64,000 nt of DNA from Diplocloster modestus (GCF_019042245.1 NZ_JAHQCX010000017.1:57772-121771), one strand, 5' to 3'. Positions 34,027-44,271 are shown, numbered from the stretch's first letter. Program-made: numbers and translations. The notes: generated by a model from the letters alone, not told the origin.

Positions 34027-35619
34027 TTAAGCAAGAGGCTTAAACCTCTGTGCAACGGCTTCGGCGGTCTTTATTCCGTCCATGGCCGCCGACGTGATTC
34101 CTCCCGCATATCCCGCTCCCTCTCCACAGGGATAAAGCCCCTGTATTTCACTTTCATAAGAAGAGTTCCGCAGGATCCTGACCGGGGAAGATGTACGGCT
34201 TTCCACACCGGAAAGTATACTGTCCGGCCTTGCGAATCCCGGTATTTTATTTGCGAACACCGGCATGGCTTCCAGGATAGATCTGGATAAAACCTCTGGG
34301 AAAACCTCCCGCAGATCCGCGAACTTCCATTCCCCTTTGATGGAGGGCACGATATCTCCCAGATTCCGGCTGGGCACGGCTTCCCGAAAATCTTTCAGAA
34401 GCTGTACCGGAATCCTGCCTTCCCCCGCCCGGAATGCGGCATGCTCCAGTCTCCGCTGAAATTCTACTCCCCCGAGAATATCTACGGAACCAAAATCATC
34501 CGGCGTAACCGTCACCACGATAGCGCTGTTTGCGTTGCTCCCGTCGCGGGCCTGGTAACTCATACCGTTCACGGCGATGGCCTCCCGCTCGGAACTGGCA
34601 TTCACCACATATCCTCCCGGACACATGCAAAACGAATATACGCTGTGACCGGTGGACACGGACGCGGTAACCTTATAATCCGCAGCAGGCAGTTTGCCCG
34701 CAGCTTCTGCCCCGTATTGTGCCAGATTAATCATATCCTGGGGATGCTCCACCCGGACCCCCACGGCAAACGGCTTCGGCTGCATGGGAACGGCCAGTTC
34801 CTTTAACCGGGCAAACGTATCTCTGGCGCTGTGTCCGACCGCCAGTACCACCAGCTCGGCCGGTATGCGTCCGGTACCGTTAACGGTTACTGAACAGATC
34901 CGCTGATTCCTGATTTCCAGATCCGTCACCCTGGAATGAAACCGGATCTCTCCGCCCAGGCGGACGATCTCCTGCCGGATATTTTTTACCACGGTTTCCA
35001 GAACATCGGTACCGATATGAGGTTTGTGTTCGATCAGGATATCCGGTGACGCGCCCGCTTCCGTGAAGATCTCCAGGACCTTCCGGCTGCGGCCGGCATT
35101 ATCTTTGACCAGGGTATTCAGTTTGCCGTCTGAGAAGGTTCCCGCTCCGCCCTCCCCGAATTGGACATTCGATTCCGTGTCCAGTACCCCTGTCCGCCAG
35201 AAGCGTTCCACCGCGGACTTTCGCTCCTCCATACCAGCTCCCCGCTCCAGGACCAGAGGCTGATACCCATGCTGGGCTAACAGAAGCGCACAGAACAAAC
35301 CGGCCGGACCGCTCCCGATTATCACCGGCCGGTTTGTAAGCGGCTGCGCTCCCGAAACCTGGAACTGATACCGCTGTTTCTTTACCAAGGTCAGATTTTT
35401 ACTGTTTCTCTTTTTCAAAAACTGCTGTTCCTTTGGGATATCCACATCGATGGCATAGACATAGAAGATGTCCGGCTTTTTTCTGGCATCGATGGAGCGC
35501 TTTATGATATGGAAATTCTTTATCTGTTCCGTAGGCAGCTTCAGGGCGTTTGCAACTGCCTGCTGAAGCATTTCCGGGGTATGCCCGATGTTCAGTTTTA
35601 ACTGTTGAATGCGGATCAT
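34027..35619 (-). CDS. FAD-dependent oxidoreductase, COG2509 type
   Basis: 530 residues from ATG 35619 (AAAGGA upstream). An N-terminal domain of about 90 residues with a ferredoxin-like pattern precedes the dinucleotide motif PVIIGSGPAGLFCALLLAQH (about 93-112) and ends with the second FAD motif YPCGEGAGYAGGITSAAMDG (about 495-514). This family of uncharacterised FAD-dependent dehydrogenases is broad in Firmicutes; no substrate is known. Its start is 2 nt after the stop of the HI0933-type flavoprotein gene, so the two are co-translated. Confidence 0.88.
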   Translation of the reverse strand: MIRIQQLKLNIGHTPEMLQQAVANALKLPTEQIKNFHIIKRSIDARKKPDIFYVYAIDVDIPKEQQFLKKRNSKNLTLVKKQRYQFQVSGAQPLTNRPVIIGSGPAGLFCALLLAQHGYQPLVLERGAGMEERKSAVERFWRTGVLDTESNVQFGEGGAGTFSDGKLNTLVKDNAGRSRKVLEIFTEAGASPDILIEHKPHIGTDVLETVVKNIRQEIVRLGGEIRFHSRVTDLEIRNQRICSVTVNGTGRIPAELVVLAVGHSARDTFARLKELAVPMQPKPFAVGVRVEHPQDMINLAQYGAEAAGKLPAADYKVTASVSTGHSVYSFCMCPGGYVVNASSEREAIAVNGMSYQARDGSNANSAIVVTVTPDDFGSVDILGGVEFQRRLEHAAFRAGEGRIPVQLLKDFREAVPSRNLGDIVPSIKGEWKFADLREVFPEVLSRSILEAMPVFANKIPGFARPDSILSGVESRTSSPVRILRNSSYESEIQGLYPCGEGAGYAGGITSAAMDGIKTAEAVAQRFKPLA

Positions 35620-35621
35620 TG

Positions 35622-36857
35622 TTATTCCTTTCTTGGCAGCCGGCCTCCTGCTGCGCTGGTGCCGGCAATATAGCCGCTGGTCCAGGCCCACTGGAGATTA
35701 TAACCGCCGCAGGCTCCGTCAATATCCAAAAGTTCACCGGCCAGATACAGTCCCGGGACGATCCTGGATTCCATGGTGCCGGGATCAACTTCTTGCGTAT
35801 CTACCCCTCCGGCGCAGGTCTGTGCCTGGTCAAAAGAATTGGTGCCGGTGATGTCCACCGGATATGCTTTCAGCAGCAGGACCAGCTTCATCACTCCCTC
35901 CGGCGCAAGCTGGCCCACCGGCAAAGCCGCCTCCAGTCCGGCCTTATGGAGCACCGCCTCCGGAAGCTTTCCGGGCAGCATACCGGTAAAGAACTGTCCC
36001 ATCCGCTTATACGATATATGACTGATTCGCTGCTGAAAAAACGTCAACAGATTATCCGCCGTAAACTCAGGAAAGAAATCTAACCATACCTGGACCTTTT
36101 TCTGCTGTTCCAGCGCCTCTGCGGCAAAACGGCTGATCTGAAATACAGGGATACCTGATATCCCATACCCGGTCAGCTGAACTTCTCCCTGATCTGACTG
36201 AACCGCGTAATCTCCTACTCTTAAGGTCGCTTTCGCTTCCGCACGGATGCCGGCCAGCTTCTGAAACTCCTTACCGGCTGCCTTTAGCTGCACCAGCGCT
36301 GGAAGAGGCTTCACAATCCGGTGCCCCAGCTGTTCGGCCAGCTGATATCCGCTGCCGTCCGAACCTGTCTTCGGAGCGGCTTTCGAACCTGTGCACAGGA
36401 TCAGAGCGTCGGCCGGATAGGTCCAGCTCTCTGTTTCTATCAGAAAATGCTTGTCCGCAGATATAGACCGTATGGCAGAATTACAGGATATTTTTACATG
36501 CTGATGTTCATTTTCGGCTCTCAATACTTCCGCCACATCAGCCGCCTGATCAGAATGTGGATATAGATAGCCGTTTCTGTTTTTTGTATAAATTCCCAGT
36601 TCGCCGAAAAATTTAATCGTATCCGGCACGGAAAACCGTTTGATAGCCTCCTGTGCAAATTCCGGATGTGACCCTCTGTAATTTCCCGGTGATTGATCGA
36701 TATTTGTCAGATTACACCGGCCGTTACCGGTTAAACGGATTTTTTTCCCGATCTGTGGCGTATGTTCCAGAATGGTCACCTGAGCACCTGTGCGCGCCGC
36801 AGCGATACCCGCCATCAGCCCGGAAGCCCCGGCACCCACGATCACAACTTTTTTCAT
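35622..36857 (-). CDS. HI0933/BaiN-type NAD(P)/FAD-dependent oxidoreductase
   Basis: 411 residues. ATG 36857 opens MKKVVIVGAGASGLMAGIAA, a Rossmann FAD site, followed by the family hallmark LTGNGRCNLTN (about 48-58) and the terminal LYLAGELLDIDGACGGYNLQ (about 371-390). The BaiN family includes a proposed bile acid reductase of Clostridium scindens, but most members are uncharacterised. The ATG overlaps the stop of the Alum_res gene (ATGA), and the stop is followed by a second flavoprotein, forming a tight three-gene unit. Confidence 0.9.
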   Translation of the reverse strand: MKKVVIVGAGASGLMAGIAAARTGAQVTILEHTPQIGKKIRLTGNGRCNLTNIDQSPGNYRGSHPEFAQEAIKRFSVPDTIKFFGELGIYTKNRNGYLYPHSDQAADVAEVLRAENEHQHVKISCNSAIRSISADKHFLIETESWTYPADALILCTGSKAAPKTGSDGSGYQLAEQLGHRIVKPLPALVQLKAAGKEFQKLAGIRAEAKATLRVGDYAVQSDQGEVQLTGYGISGIPVFQISRFAAEALEQQKKVQVWLDFFPEFTADNLLTFFQQRISHISYKRMGQFFTGMLPGKLPEAVLHKAGLEAALPVGQLAPEGVMKLVLLLKAYPVDITGTNSFDQAQTCAGGVDTQEVDPGTMESRIVPGLYLAGELLDIDGACGGYNLQWAWTSGYIAGTSAAGGRLPRKE

Positions 36858-38131
36858 AGTCTTACCACTCCCGCATCGATCAGCTTCTGCAACGACATCA
36901 GTATTCCAAACTTGGCATGGGGCCATGTAAGCCCTCCCTGGAAATAGACAGCGTAAGGCGGCTTGATGGGACCGTCCGCGCTTAATTCTATGGAGGAACC
37001 CGACACGAACGCTCCCGCAGCCATGATCACATCACTGTCATAACCGGGCATCGCCCAGGGCTCCGGGGTCACATGGCTGTCCACCGGAGCTGCCGCCTGT
37101 ATTCCTTTACAGAATGCGATCACACCCTCCGGCTTTCCGAAGGTAACTGCCTGTATAATGTCATGCCGGCTCTCCTGCGCATTGGGCACCACGGGAAAAC
37201 CCAGAGCCTCATAGACATTAGCCGCGAATACAGCCCCTTTTAATGCGCTGGCCGTGACTGTGGGAGCCAGAAAGAAGCCTTGATAAAAAGAATTCAGTAT
37301 GCCCAGAGTCGCTCCGACTTCCCTGCCCAATCCAGGTGAGGTCAGACGGTACGCGCAGTTTTCGATCAGCTCCTGCTTTCCGACGATATAGCCTCCGATC
37401 GGCGCCAGGCCGCCGCCGGGATTTTTAATCAGAGATCCCACACATAGATCCGCTCCCACGTCGGTGGGCTCTACCGTCTCCACGAATTCTCCGTAACAAT
37501 TATCCACCATGCAGATCACTTCCGGCTTTATCTCCTTTACAAACCGGATCAGCTCACCTATTCTCTCCACAGACAAGGTAGGTCGGGTCTGATAGCCTTT
37601 CGACCTTTGGATGGTCACCAGCTTCGTTTTCGCGTTAATGGCTCTGCGGATATTCTCATAGTCAAAACCACCGTCCTCCATAAGATCCACCTGCCGGTAC
37701 GTGATACCATACTCCGCCAGGGACCCCTTGGAAGGCCGGATCCCAATGACTTCCTCCAGCGTATCATAGGGCTTTCCAACCGGTGAGAACAGCTCGTCCC
37801 CCGGACGCAGATTCGCCGCCAGCGCCACAGCCAGCGCATGGGTCCCACAGGTCAGCTGCGGCCGCACCAGAGCACTTTCGGTATGAAAGGCTGATGCGTA
37901 TACTTCCTCCAGCGTATCCCGTCCCAGGTCATTGTATCCATACCCGCTGGTAGCAGCAAAGCACGCTTCGCTTACCCTGTGCCGCTGCATGGCCTTTATC
38001 ACCTTCAGCTGGTTATATTCCGCGATTTTATCAATCTGCTCAAAACGTTCTGCCAGGGTACCTTCTATCTCTTTTCCATATTGAAATACTTGCGGGCTGA
38101 CGCCCAGGTCTTTATACATTGCTTCTGTCAT
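36854..38131 (-). CDS. Alum_res / methionine gamma-lyase-like PLP enzyme
   Basis: 425 residues, fold-type I PLP enzyme of the YnbB/aluminium-resistance family. The PLP lysine is in GSLIKNPGGGLAPIGGYIVG (about 231-250), after VDNCYGEFVE with the cofactor Asp. Members are annotated as methionine gamma-lyase family but substrate evidence is thin. In many Firmicutes it follows miaA or hfq, and here it is downstream of miaA across a palindromic repeat. First of three overlapping genes with the two flavoproteins. Confidence 0.92.
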   Translation of the reverse strand: MTEAMYKDLGVSPQVFQYGKEIEGTLAERFEQIDKIAEYNQLKVIKAMQRHRVSEACFAATSGYGYNDLGRDTLEEVYASAFHTESALVRPQLTCGTHALAVALAANLRPGDELFSPVGKPYDTLEEVIGIRPSKGSLAEYGITYRQVDLMEDGGFDYENIRRAINAKTKLVTIQRSKGYQTRPTLSVERIGELIRFVKEIKPEVICMVDNCYGEFVETVEPTDVGADLCVGSLIKNPGGGLAPIGGYIVGKQELIENCAYRLTSPGLGREVGATLGILNSFYQGFFLAPTVTASALKGAVFAANVYEALGFPVVPNAQESRHDIIQAVTFGKPEGVIAFCKGIQAAAPVDSHVTPEPWAMPGYDSDVIMAAGAFVSGSSIELSADGPIKPPYAVYFQGGLTWPHAKFGILMSLQKLIDAGVVRL

Positions 38132-38173
38132 TGCTCTTTTCCTTTGTTCACCTTTCCCGAATGTCGATTATGG

Positions 38174-38247
38174 GGGACATGTCCATTTCAATTTGGGACA
38201 TGTCCATTTCAGTCTGGACATGTCCCAAACCGAAATGGACATGTCCC
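38174..38247. repeat. Hairpin with four GGACATGTCC palindromes
   Basis: The 10-bp palindrome GGACATGTCC occurs at 38175, 38196, 38216 and 38237, i.e. every 20-21 bp. Flanks alternate ATTTC and TTTGG so the whole region is also one near-perfect inverted repeat with arms of roughly 30 bp around 38206-38215. It lies between the miaA stop and the Alum_res gene start. Confidence 0.85.
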
Positions 38248-38259
38248 TATTTATACTAT

Positions 38260-39186
38260 TTATATTTTGTTAAGCATGAACGCGAGGATCCGGTCTTCGT
38301 CGTAGTCAAAATCTGGTTTGTTGATCCAGATCACATCCCGTTCTCTTTTGAACCATGTGAGCTGGCGCTTTGCGAAATGCCGTGTGTCCCGTTTGAGAAT
38401 GTAGACTGCGTCCTCAAACGTGCATTCTCCGTCGAGCCAGGCCAGGATTTCTTTGTAGCCCAGGCCCTGCATGGAAACCATTTCTTTCGTGCAGCCCATG
38501 GCTTTTAGGGCACGGACCTCGTCCGCCAATCCATCCGCCAGCATCTGATCCACCCGGGAATCAATCTGCTGATAGAGCTTCGGGCGGTCATCATTTAACA
38601 CGAAGTAGGAAAATCGGTATGGGGACTCCTTCTGCCTTTCCGACTGATTGTGAGCGGATATGGGCTGGCCTGTCTGCCGGTAGTATTCAAGCGCACGGAT
38701 GACGCGCTTTATATTATTGGCATGAATGATCCCGGCCGATTCCGGATCTACTTCGGATAAGCACCCGTGCAGATAAGCGGCCCCTTTTTCCCGTGCCAGC
38801 GCTTCTAATTCCTCGCGCACAGACGGATCCTCCCCGTTTTCAGTAAAATCAATGTCGTATAAAACAGCCTGGATATAAAATCCGGTACCTCCGGTTAGGA
38901 TCGGTATATTCCCTCTGTCATAAATCTGTTCTATAGCTTCCTGGGCCAGTTCTTTGAATTTTACTACATGAAATTCTTCAAAGGGGGACAAGACATCGAT
39001 CAGATGATGAGGCACGCCCTGCATCTCTTCCATCCGTATTTTTGCGGAACCGATGTCCATATACCGGTATACCTGCATCGAGTCCGCAGATATGATCTCT
39101 CCGCCGATGGCCTTGGCCAGACTTATGGATAAACGGGTTTTCCCCACCGCTGTCGGCCCCGTCAGGATAACAAGCGGCCGTTTCAT
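38260..39186 (-). CDS. miaA: tRNA dimethylallyltransferase
   Basis: 308 residues. Walker A GPTAVGKTRLS at 10-20, ISADSMQVYRYMDIGSAK (substrate region, about 33-50) and GGTGFYIQAVLYDIDF. It adds a dimethylallyl group to A37 of tRNAs reading UNN codons. It follows mutL, the usual mutS-mutL-miaA order in Firmicutes. Confidence 0.97.
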   Translation of the reverse strand: MKRPLVILTGPTAVGKTRLSISLAKAIGGEIISADSMQVYRYMDIGSAKIRMEEMQGVPHHLIDVLSPFEEFHVVKFKELAQEAIEQIYDRGNIPILTGGTGFYIQAVLYDIDFTENGEDPSVREELEALAREKGAAYLHGCLSEVDPESAGIIHANNIKRVIRALEYYRQTGQPISAHNQSERQKESPYRFSYFVLNDDRPKLYQQIDSRVDQMLADGLADEVRALKAMGCTKEMVSMQGLGYKEILAWLDGECTFEDAVYILKRDTRHFAKRQLTWFKRERDVIWINKPDFDYDEDRILAFMLNKI

Positions 39187-39231
39187 ATTGTCACCTTCTG
39201 TCTTTTATATCTATGCTCCGTCATTTTCGCC

Positions 39232-41406
39232 TCATACAATTCTCTTGAATTTCTTTTCCAACTCATATTTAGACATGGAAATAATCGTCGGCCTGCCATG
39301 CGGGCAGTTATATGGATTCTCCAGCTCTAAGAGCTCGTCGATCAAAGCTTTCGCTTCCGCCTCAGATAATGCCTGATTTCCTTTTACCGCGGCCTTACAC
39401 GACATGGACGCGATTTTTTGATTGATCATATCTGCTTCCATGGTTATATGAAAATCCGCCAGCCCATCGATTAATTCAACCAGCAGGTCTTTCTGCGCGA
39501 TACCGAACAGATTGTCCGGAACAGCCCTGACTGAGTATTCATTGCCGCCGAAAGGCTCGATCTCAAACCCAATCTGCGTGAAATAATCCTGATAACATTT
39601 CAGCAGCTCCGCTTCCTGCATGGTAAGCGTCAGAATAATCGGCGGGCTTAGCAGCTGGGACGTAAACTCCCTGGCCCCAAGGCTTTTCATGGTTCTCTCG
39701 TACAGAACCTTCTCATGGGCCGCGTGCTGGTCAATGATATACAGATGCTCCTGGAACTGTACCAGCCAATAGGTCTCAAACAGCTGTCCGATGATCCGGT
39801 GATCCATCCTGGAATCCTTATCCAGCAGTCGGTGCTCGAACAATTCCAATTGTTCTGCTTTTGTAAATCCAGAAGAATAATCGGCCGGTACACCTGCATC
39901 CGGCTGTGTTCTTATCCCGTCCGCTGCCGCCGCACTTTCCGCTTCTGCGCCTACCGTATCTATCCTTCCCTGCGTATCCGTCCGGCCGTAAAAACTTTCT
40001 TCCTGTATAAATGCCTGATACTCTGGTTTTCCATTCTCTGTCTGGTTATCCTCGTATAATCCATTCTGATGAAATTCCTTTGACGCAATATCCCCGCTGT
40101 CCTCTCCCGGGTTTCTCGTTTTATGAATAGGCTGTATCTGCTCATAGAGACGCTGCGTCTCCATCTGCGCCTCATGATTGGCACGCACACGTCTGCGCAT
40201 TTCCTGCATGAAATATTCCAGGTTTTTCTGGCCCGGATCACTTTTCTTATCCGCTTCCGGCTGCAAGCTTATCCTGCTATCAGAAGGATTCCCCTTTTTT
40301 TGTGCCTCATATTCCAACCCAAAAGGACTTTTCCCTTCCGTCGCTTCGTTTACCAGTACATCCGGTTGGCCGCCCCTCCTTGTCAGCCGCAGATCCAGCG
40401 TAACTTCCGGAATCAGCTCTCTGCCGGACAGCGCATCCTTAAGGGTGCGGACGATCAGCTGATAGATCTCCTCCTGATTGGAAAAGCGCAGCTCCATCTT
40501 GGTCGGATGCACATTGACATCCAACAGATCCCCTTCAATGGTAAAATGCAGGACGGCAAACGGATATTTGTGCTGCATCATAAAGGTTTTATAGGCATCC
40601 TCAATGGCCTTGGATATAATCTGGCTCTTAATATACCGCCCGTTGATATAATAATTTTCATAATTCCGGTTGCCTCTGGATATGACCGGTTTGCCGATAA
40701 ATCCCCGGATCTGCACTCCAGCATCCCCGGCCTCGACAGCGATCAGTTCAGAAGCGATCTCCCGGCCATATACACCGTAAATAATATCCTTTAGGTTTGT
40801 ATTCCCGGAAGTGTGCAGCTTTACCTGCCCATTATTAATGAATTTAAAGGAAATGTCCGGATGCGACAGCGCTAATTTGATCAGCAGGTCATTGATATAG
40901 CCGGCCTCCGTCATGGCAGCTTTCAAAAACTTTTTCCGGGCCGGCGTATTATAGAAAAGATTTCTAACCAGAAATGTGGTCCCGTCAGGGGCTCCCACTT
41001 CCTCCAGACTGACTTCTTTTCCCCCTTCGATGAGATAGCGGATTCCCGTGCCCTCCGCATGGGTCTTTGTCACCAGTTCCACCTGGGCAACCGCGGCAAT
41101 ACTGGATAAAGCCTCGCCCCGGAATCCCAGGGAATGAATCGTCATTAAATCCTCCACTGCCCGGATCTTACTGGTGGAATGGCGCAGGAACGCCGTCGGC
41201 ACCTGATCTTTCTCGATACCGCTTCCGTTATCTGTGATCCGGATGAAGCTGATGCCTCCCTCTTTTATCTCTACCGTAACCGAGCTGGCCCCTGCATCGA
41301 TGGCATTCTCCGCCAGCTCCTTAACCACAGACGAAGGCCGCTCGATCACTTCACCGGCCGCGATTTTGTCGATTGTGTGTTGATCTAATACTTCTATTCT
41401 ACCCAT
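39232..41406 (-). CDS. mutL: DNA mismatch repair protein MutL
   Basis: 724 residues. GHKL ATPase domain with ENAIDAGASSVTVE, TDNGSGI and GFRGEALSSIAAV (about 34-105), a long poorly conserved linker (about 330-520), and a C-terminal dimerisation/endonuclease domain with DQHAAHEKVLYE, matching the DQHA(x)2E(x)4E nuclease motif, plus SCKAAVKGNQAL and CPHGRPT. The nuclease motif fits an organism without MutH. It works with MutS immediately upstream. Confidence 0.97.
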   Translation of the reverse strand: MGRIEVLDQHTIDKIAAGEVIERPSSVVKELAENAIDAGASSVTVEIKEGGISFIRITDNGSGIEKDQVPTAFLRHSTSKIRAVEDLMTIHSLGFRGEALSSIAAVAQVELVTKTHAEGTGIRYLIEGGKEVSLEEVGAPDGTTFLVRNLFYNTPARKKFLKAAMTEAGYINDLLIKLALSHPDISFKFINNGQVKLHTSGNTNLKDIIYGVYGREIASELIAVEAGDAGVQIRGFIGKPVISRGNRNYENYYINGRYIKSQIISKAIEDAYKTFMMQHKYPFAVLHFTIEGDLLDVNVHPTKMELRFSNQEEIYQLIVRTLKDALSGRELIPEVTLDLRLTRRGGQPDVLVNEATEGKSPFGLEYEAQKKGNPSDSRISLQPEADKKSDPGQKNLEYFMQEMRRRVRANHEAQMETQRLYEQIQPIHKTRNPGEDSGDIASKEFHQNGLYEDNQTENGKPEYQAFIQEESFYGRTDTQGRIDTVGAEAESAAAADGIRTQPDAGVPADYSSGFTKAEQLELFEHRLLDKDSRMDHRIIGQLFETYWLVQFQEHLYIIDQHAAHEKVLYERTMKSLGAREFTSQLLSPPIILTLTMQEAELLKCYQDYFTQIGFEIEPFGGNEYSVRAVPDNLFGIAQKDLLVELIDGLADFHITMEADMINQKIASMSCKAAVKGNQALSEAEAKALIDELLELENPYNCPHGRPTIISMSKYELEKKFKRIV

Positions 41407-41431
41407 ATTTTCCTCCCGTGGCGCAAGGCTC

Positions 41432-44071
41432 CTACCACCGGTTTTTAATCTTGTTCTGCAGGCGGTAAATGGTATTTAACGCGTCAATCGGTGTCAGAGT
41501 GCTGATATCGATATCCCTTAATTCCAATATAATGTCATCATCCCGGACCGTGTCGAACAGGGACATCTGTTCCACGTCCATAGAATGGAGGGATTCCGTA
41601 AGAAATCCATTGGAACCGGCCGCGATATCTCTGGCCTTTGCCGTAATATCAGCGTCGCTTAACTCCTCCACCAGTTCTTTTGCCCGGTCGATGACCAGAT
41701 CCGGCACACCGGCCAGCTTGGCCACCTGGATCCCGTAGCTCTTATCCGCACCGCCCTTGACGATTTTCCGCAGGAATACGATGTCATCCCCCTTTTCTTT
41801 TACCGCGATACAATAATTGTTCACATTGTTCAGTTTTCCCTCCAGCTCCGTCAGCTCATGATAATGAGTGGCAAACAGCGTCTTTGCCCCCAGAAGCTTC
41901 GGATTGCTTATGTATTCCACTACGGCCCACGCAATACTCAGTCCGTCAAACGTACTGGTTCCCCTTCCGATCTCGTCCAGGATCAGAAGGCTGTCCGAAG
42001 TGGCGTTTCTCAAAATGTTGGCAACCTCCGTCATCTCCACCATGAAAGTACTCTGCCCGGATGCCAGATCATCGGAAGCGCCGACCCGGGTAAAGATCCG
42101 ATCCACGATCCCGATATTAGCACTTTTGGCCGGAACGAAGCTGCCGATCTGGGCCATCAGCACGATCAGCGCCGCCTGCCGCATATAGGTGGATTTTCCA
42201 GCCATGTTCGGCCCCGTAATAATGGAAATTCTCTTATCCCTGTGATCCAGATAGGTATCGTTTGGAATGAACATATCATTGGCAATCATCCGCTCCACAA
42301 CCGGATGTCTGCCGTCCTTGATATCAATGATCCCCTTCTGATTAATCTTCGGACGGACATAGTTATTCCGCTCTGCTACCAGCGCCAGAGAGGCAAACAC
42401 GTCGGTCTTCGCAACCGCCCGGGCTGTGGTCTGGATCCGCACGACCTCTTCCGCGATCCTGTCCCGGACCTGGCAGAACAGGTTGTATTCCAGCACCGTA
42501 AGCTTATCCTCCGCTCCCAGAATCATATCCTCCAGCTCTTTTAATTCAGGAGTAATGTAGCGCTCGGCATTTGCCATCGTCTGCTTGCGCACAAAATAAT
42601 CCGGCACCATATCCTTATAGGAATTTGTAACCTCCAAATAATAGCCGAATACCTTATTAAACTTTATTTTCAGATTTTTAATGCCGGACTTTTCCTTTTC
42701 CCTGGCTTCCAGATCGGCCAGCCAGTTCTTCCCTTCGGTCTTGGCGTGCCTTAACTTGTCCACCTCTTCATGGTAGCCGTCCCGGATGATTCCGCCCTCC
42801 CGGATCGTGATCGGAGGCTCCTCCTGGATCGATGTTTTCACCAGTTCATACAGGTCGCTTAACTCATCAATTTCCTCATAGATCTCCTGCAGCAGCGGCG
42901 CCTGCAGATTCTTTAACAGGAACTTAATATGCGGCAGCATATACAAAGAACCGGCAAAGGCATTCAGATCCCTGGGGCCGGCAGTTTTATAGCTGATCTT
43001 GCTGATCAGCCGTTCCAGGTCATAGACGGGATTCAGATACTCCCTTATCTCCTCCCTGGTAATCGCGTTCCGGTTCAGTTCTTCGATCGCAGACAGTCTT
43101 TTTTCGATCTCTTTTTCATTGATCAAAGGCTGTTCTATATAGCTGCGCAGCATACGGGCCCCCATGGCAGTTTTCGTTTTATCCAGCACCCACAGCAGCG
43201 AACCTTTTTTTTGCTTTTCCCGCATCGTTTCCACCAGTTCCAGATTTCTCCTGGTGGAGCTGTCGATCACCATAAATTTCCCAGTGGCATAGGGAGTCAG
43301 GGTGGTCATATGCTGGAGCGGCGTCTTCTGTGTCTCATAGAGATACTGCAGCATGGCCCCTGCGGCGATGATACCACAGTCATAGTCCTTTAGTCCCAAT
43401 CCATCCAGGCTGCCCACCTGGAAATGCTCCTTGAGCACCCGGATACATTTCTCGTCGTCAAAATACCAGGCGTCCTGGGAATAAATTGTGATGCCCAGCC
43501 TGCTCTGCAGATCTTCAAGATCCATCCCGCTGACGTAAAAAGAGTCGTTGCAGATAATCTCTGAAGGCATATATTTATGGATCTCATCAATCAGTTTCCG
43601 GTCTGTATCCAGTTCAGTCACCAGGAACTCCCCGGTGGTAATATCGGAAACCGAAACCCCGTATTTCTCATCCAGATAAACGATGCACATCAGATAATTA
43701 TTCTTCGACTCATCCAAAGTCTGCGTATTAAAATTCGTTCCCGGCGTCACAATGCGGACCACTTCCCGTTTCACCAGGCCCTTGGCCATCTTAGGGTCCT
43801 CGACCTGCTCGCAGATCGCCACCTTGTATCCTTTTTTCACCAGTTTCGTCAGATACCCCTCCACCGCGTGGTAGGGAATCCCACACATGGGCGCCCGTTC
43901 CTCAAGGCCGCAGTCCTTTCCCGTAAGGGTGATCTCCAGCTCCCGGGAAGCCGTCAGCGCATCCTCAAAGAACATCTCATAGAAATCGCCCAATCTATAA
44001 AACAAAATACAATCATGGTACTCTTCCTTCGTCTTTACATACTGCTGCATCATCGGTGTTAATTCTGCCAT
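41432..44071 (-). CDS. mutS: DNA mismatch repair protein MutS
   Basis: 879 residues. The mismatch-binding N-terminus (TPMMQQYVKTKEEYHDCILF, with FYRLGDFYEMFFEDA), lever and clamp regions, then the ATPase with Walker A GPNMAGKSTYMRQAALIVLM (about 618-637) and LDEIGRGTSTFDGLSIAWA. It recognises mispairs and small loops. The frame is intact and full length, so the strain should not be a mutS mutator. Confidence 0.97.
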   Translation of the reverse strand: MAELTPMMQQYVKTKEEYHDCILFYRLGDFYEMFFEDALTASRELEITLTGKDCGLEERAPMCGIPYHAVEGYLTKLVKKGYKVAICEQVEDPKMAKGLVKREVVRIVTPGTNFNTQTLDESKNNYLMCIVYLDEKYGVSVSDITTGEFLVTELDTDRKLIDEIHKYMPSEIICNDSFYVSGMDLEDLQSRLGITIYSQDAWYFDDEKCIRVLKEHFQVGSLDGLGLKDYDCGIIAAGAMLQYLYETQKTPLQHMTTLTPYATGKFMVIDSSTRRNLELVETMREKQKKGSLLWVLDKTKTAMGARMLRSYIEQPLINEKEIEKRLSAIEELNRNAITREEIREYLNPVYDLERLISKISYKTAGPRDLNAFAGSLYMLPHIKFLLKNLQAPLLQEIYEEIDELSDLYELVKTSIQEEPPITIREGGIIRDGYHEEVDKLRHAKTEGKNWLADLEAREKEKSGIKNLKIKFNKVFGYYLEVTNSYKDMVPDYFVRKQTMANAERYITPELKELEDMILGAEDKLTVLEYNLFCQVRDRIAEEVVRIQTTARAVAKTDVFASLALVAERNNYVRPKINQKGIIDIKDGRHPVVERMIANDMFIPNDTYLDHRDKRISIITGPNMAGKSTYMRQAALIVLMAQIGSFVPAKSANIGIVDRIFTRVGASDDLASGQSTFMVEMTEVANILRNATSDSLLILDEIGRGTSTFDGLSIAWAVVEYISNPKLLGAKTLFATHYHELTELEGKLNNVNNYCIAVKEKGDDIVFLRKIVKGGADKSYGIQVAKLAGVPDLVIDRAKELVEELSDADITAKARDIAAGSNGFLTESLHSMDVEQMSLFDTVRDDDIILELRDIDISTLTPIDALNTIYRLQNKIKNRW

Positions 44072-44109
44072 CTGTGAAACCTTCCTTATCTTCGCGTATT
44101 ATCCGTTTT

Positions 44110-44138
44110 ATTATAGCACCTGAATTCCCGGAACACAA
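44110..44138 (-). promoter_or_regulatory. mutS-mutL-miaA promoter
   Basis: Minus strand: TTGTGT at 44138-44133, a 17-bp spacer and TATAAT at 44115-44110, 39 bp before the mutS ATG. Confidence 0.7.
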
Positions 44139-44211
44139 CAACCTGATTTCAAGGAAAATCCCACCACTAGATGTTGGGTTGCCGAGGGTTACTCTGAATC
44201 CAATTGAAAAA

Positions 44212-44271
44212 CGGGATGATTCCGTACCTGAGGCGTCGGTGCCGCGCCTGAGGCTTCCGGAATCAGTCCCG
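44212..44271 (-). terminator. Terminator after the GGDEF/EAL gene
   Basis: CGGGA and TGATTCCG on one side pair with CGGAATCA and TCCCG on the other, with an inner GGCG/CGCC stem, followed by TTTTTC on the minus strand. The remaining sequence up to the mutS promoter shows nothing. Confidence 0.8.

Noticed and set aside
37000..37400. Scattered short direct repeats suggesting a CRISPR array
   Set aside because: No regularly spaced repeats of CRISPR length anywhere in the window; no cas genes.
38174..38247. Resemblance of GGACATGTCC to the mammalian p53 half-site
   Set aside because: Chance match to a self-complementary decamer; irrelevant in a bacterial genome.
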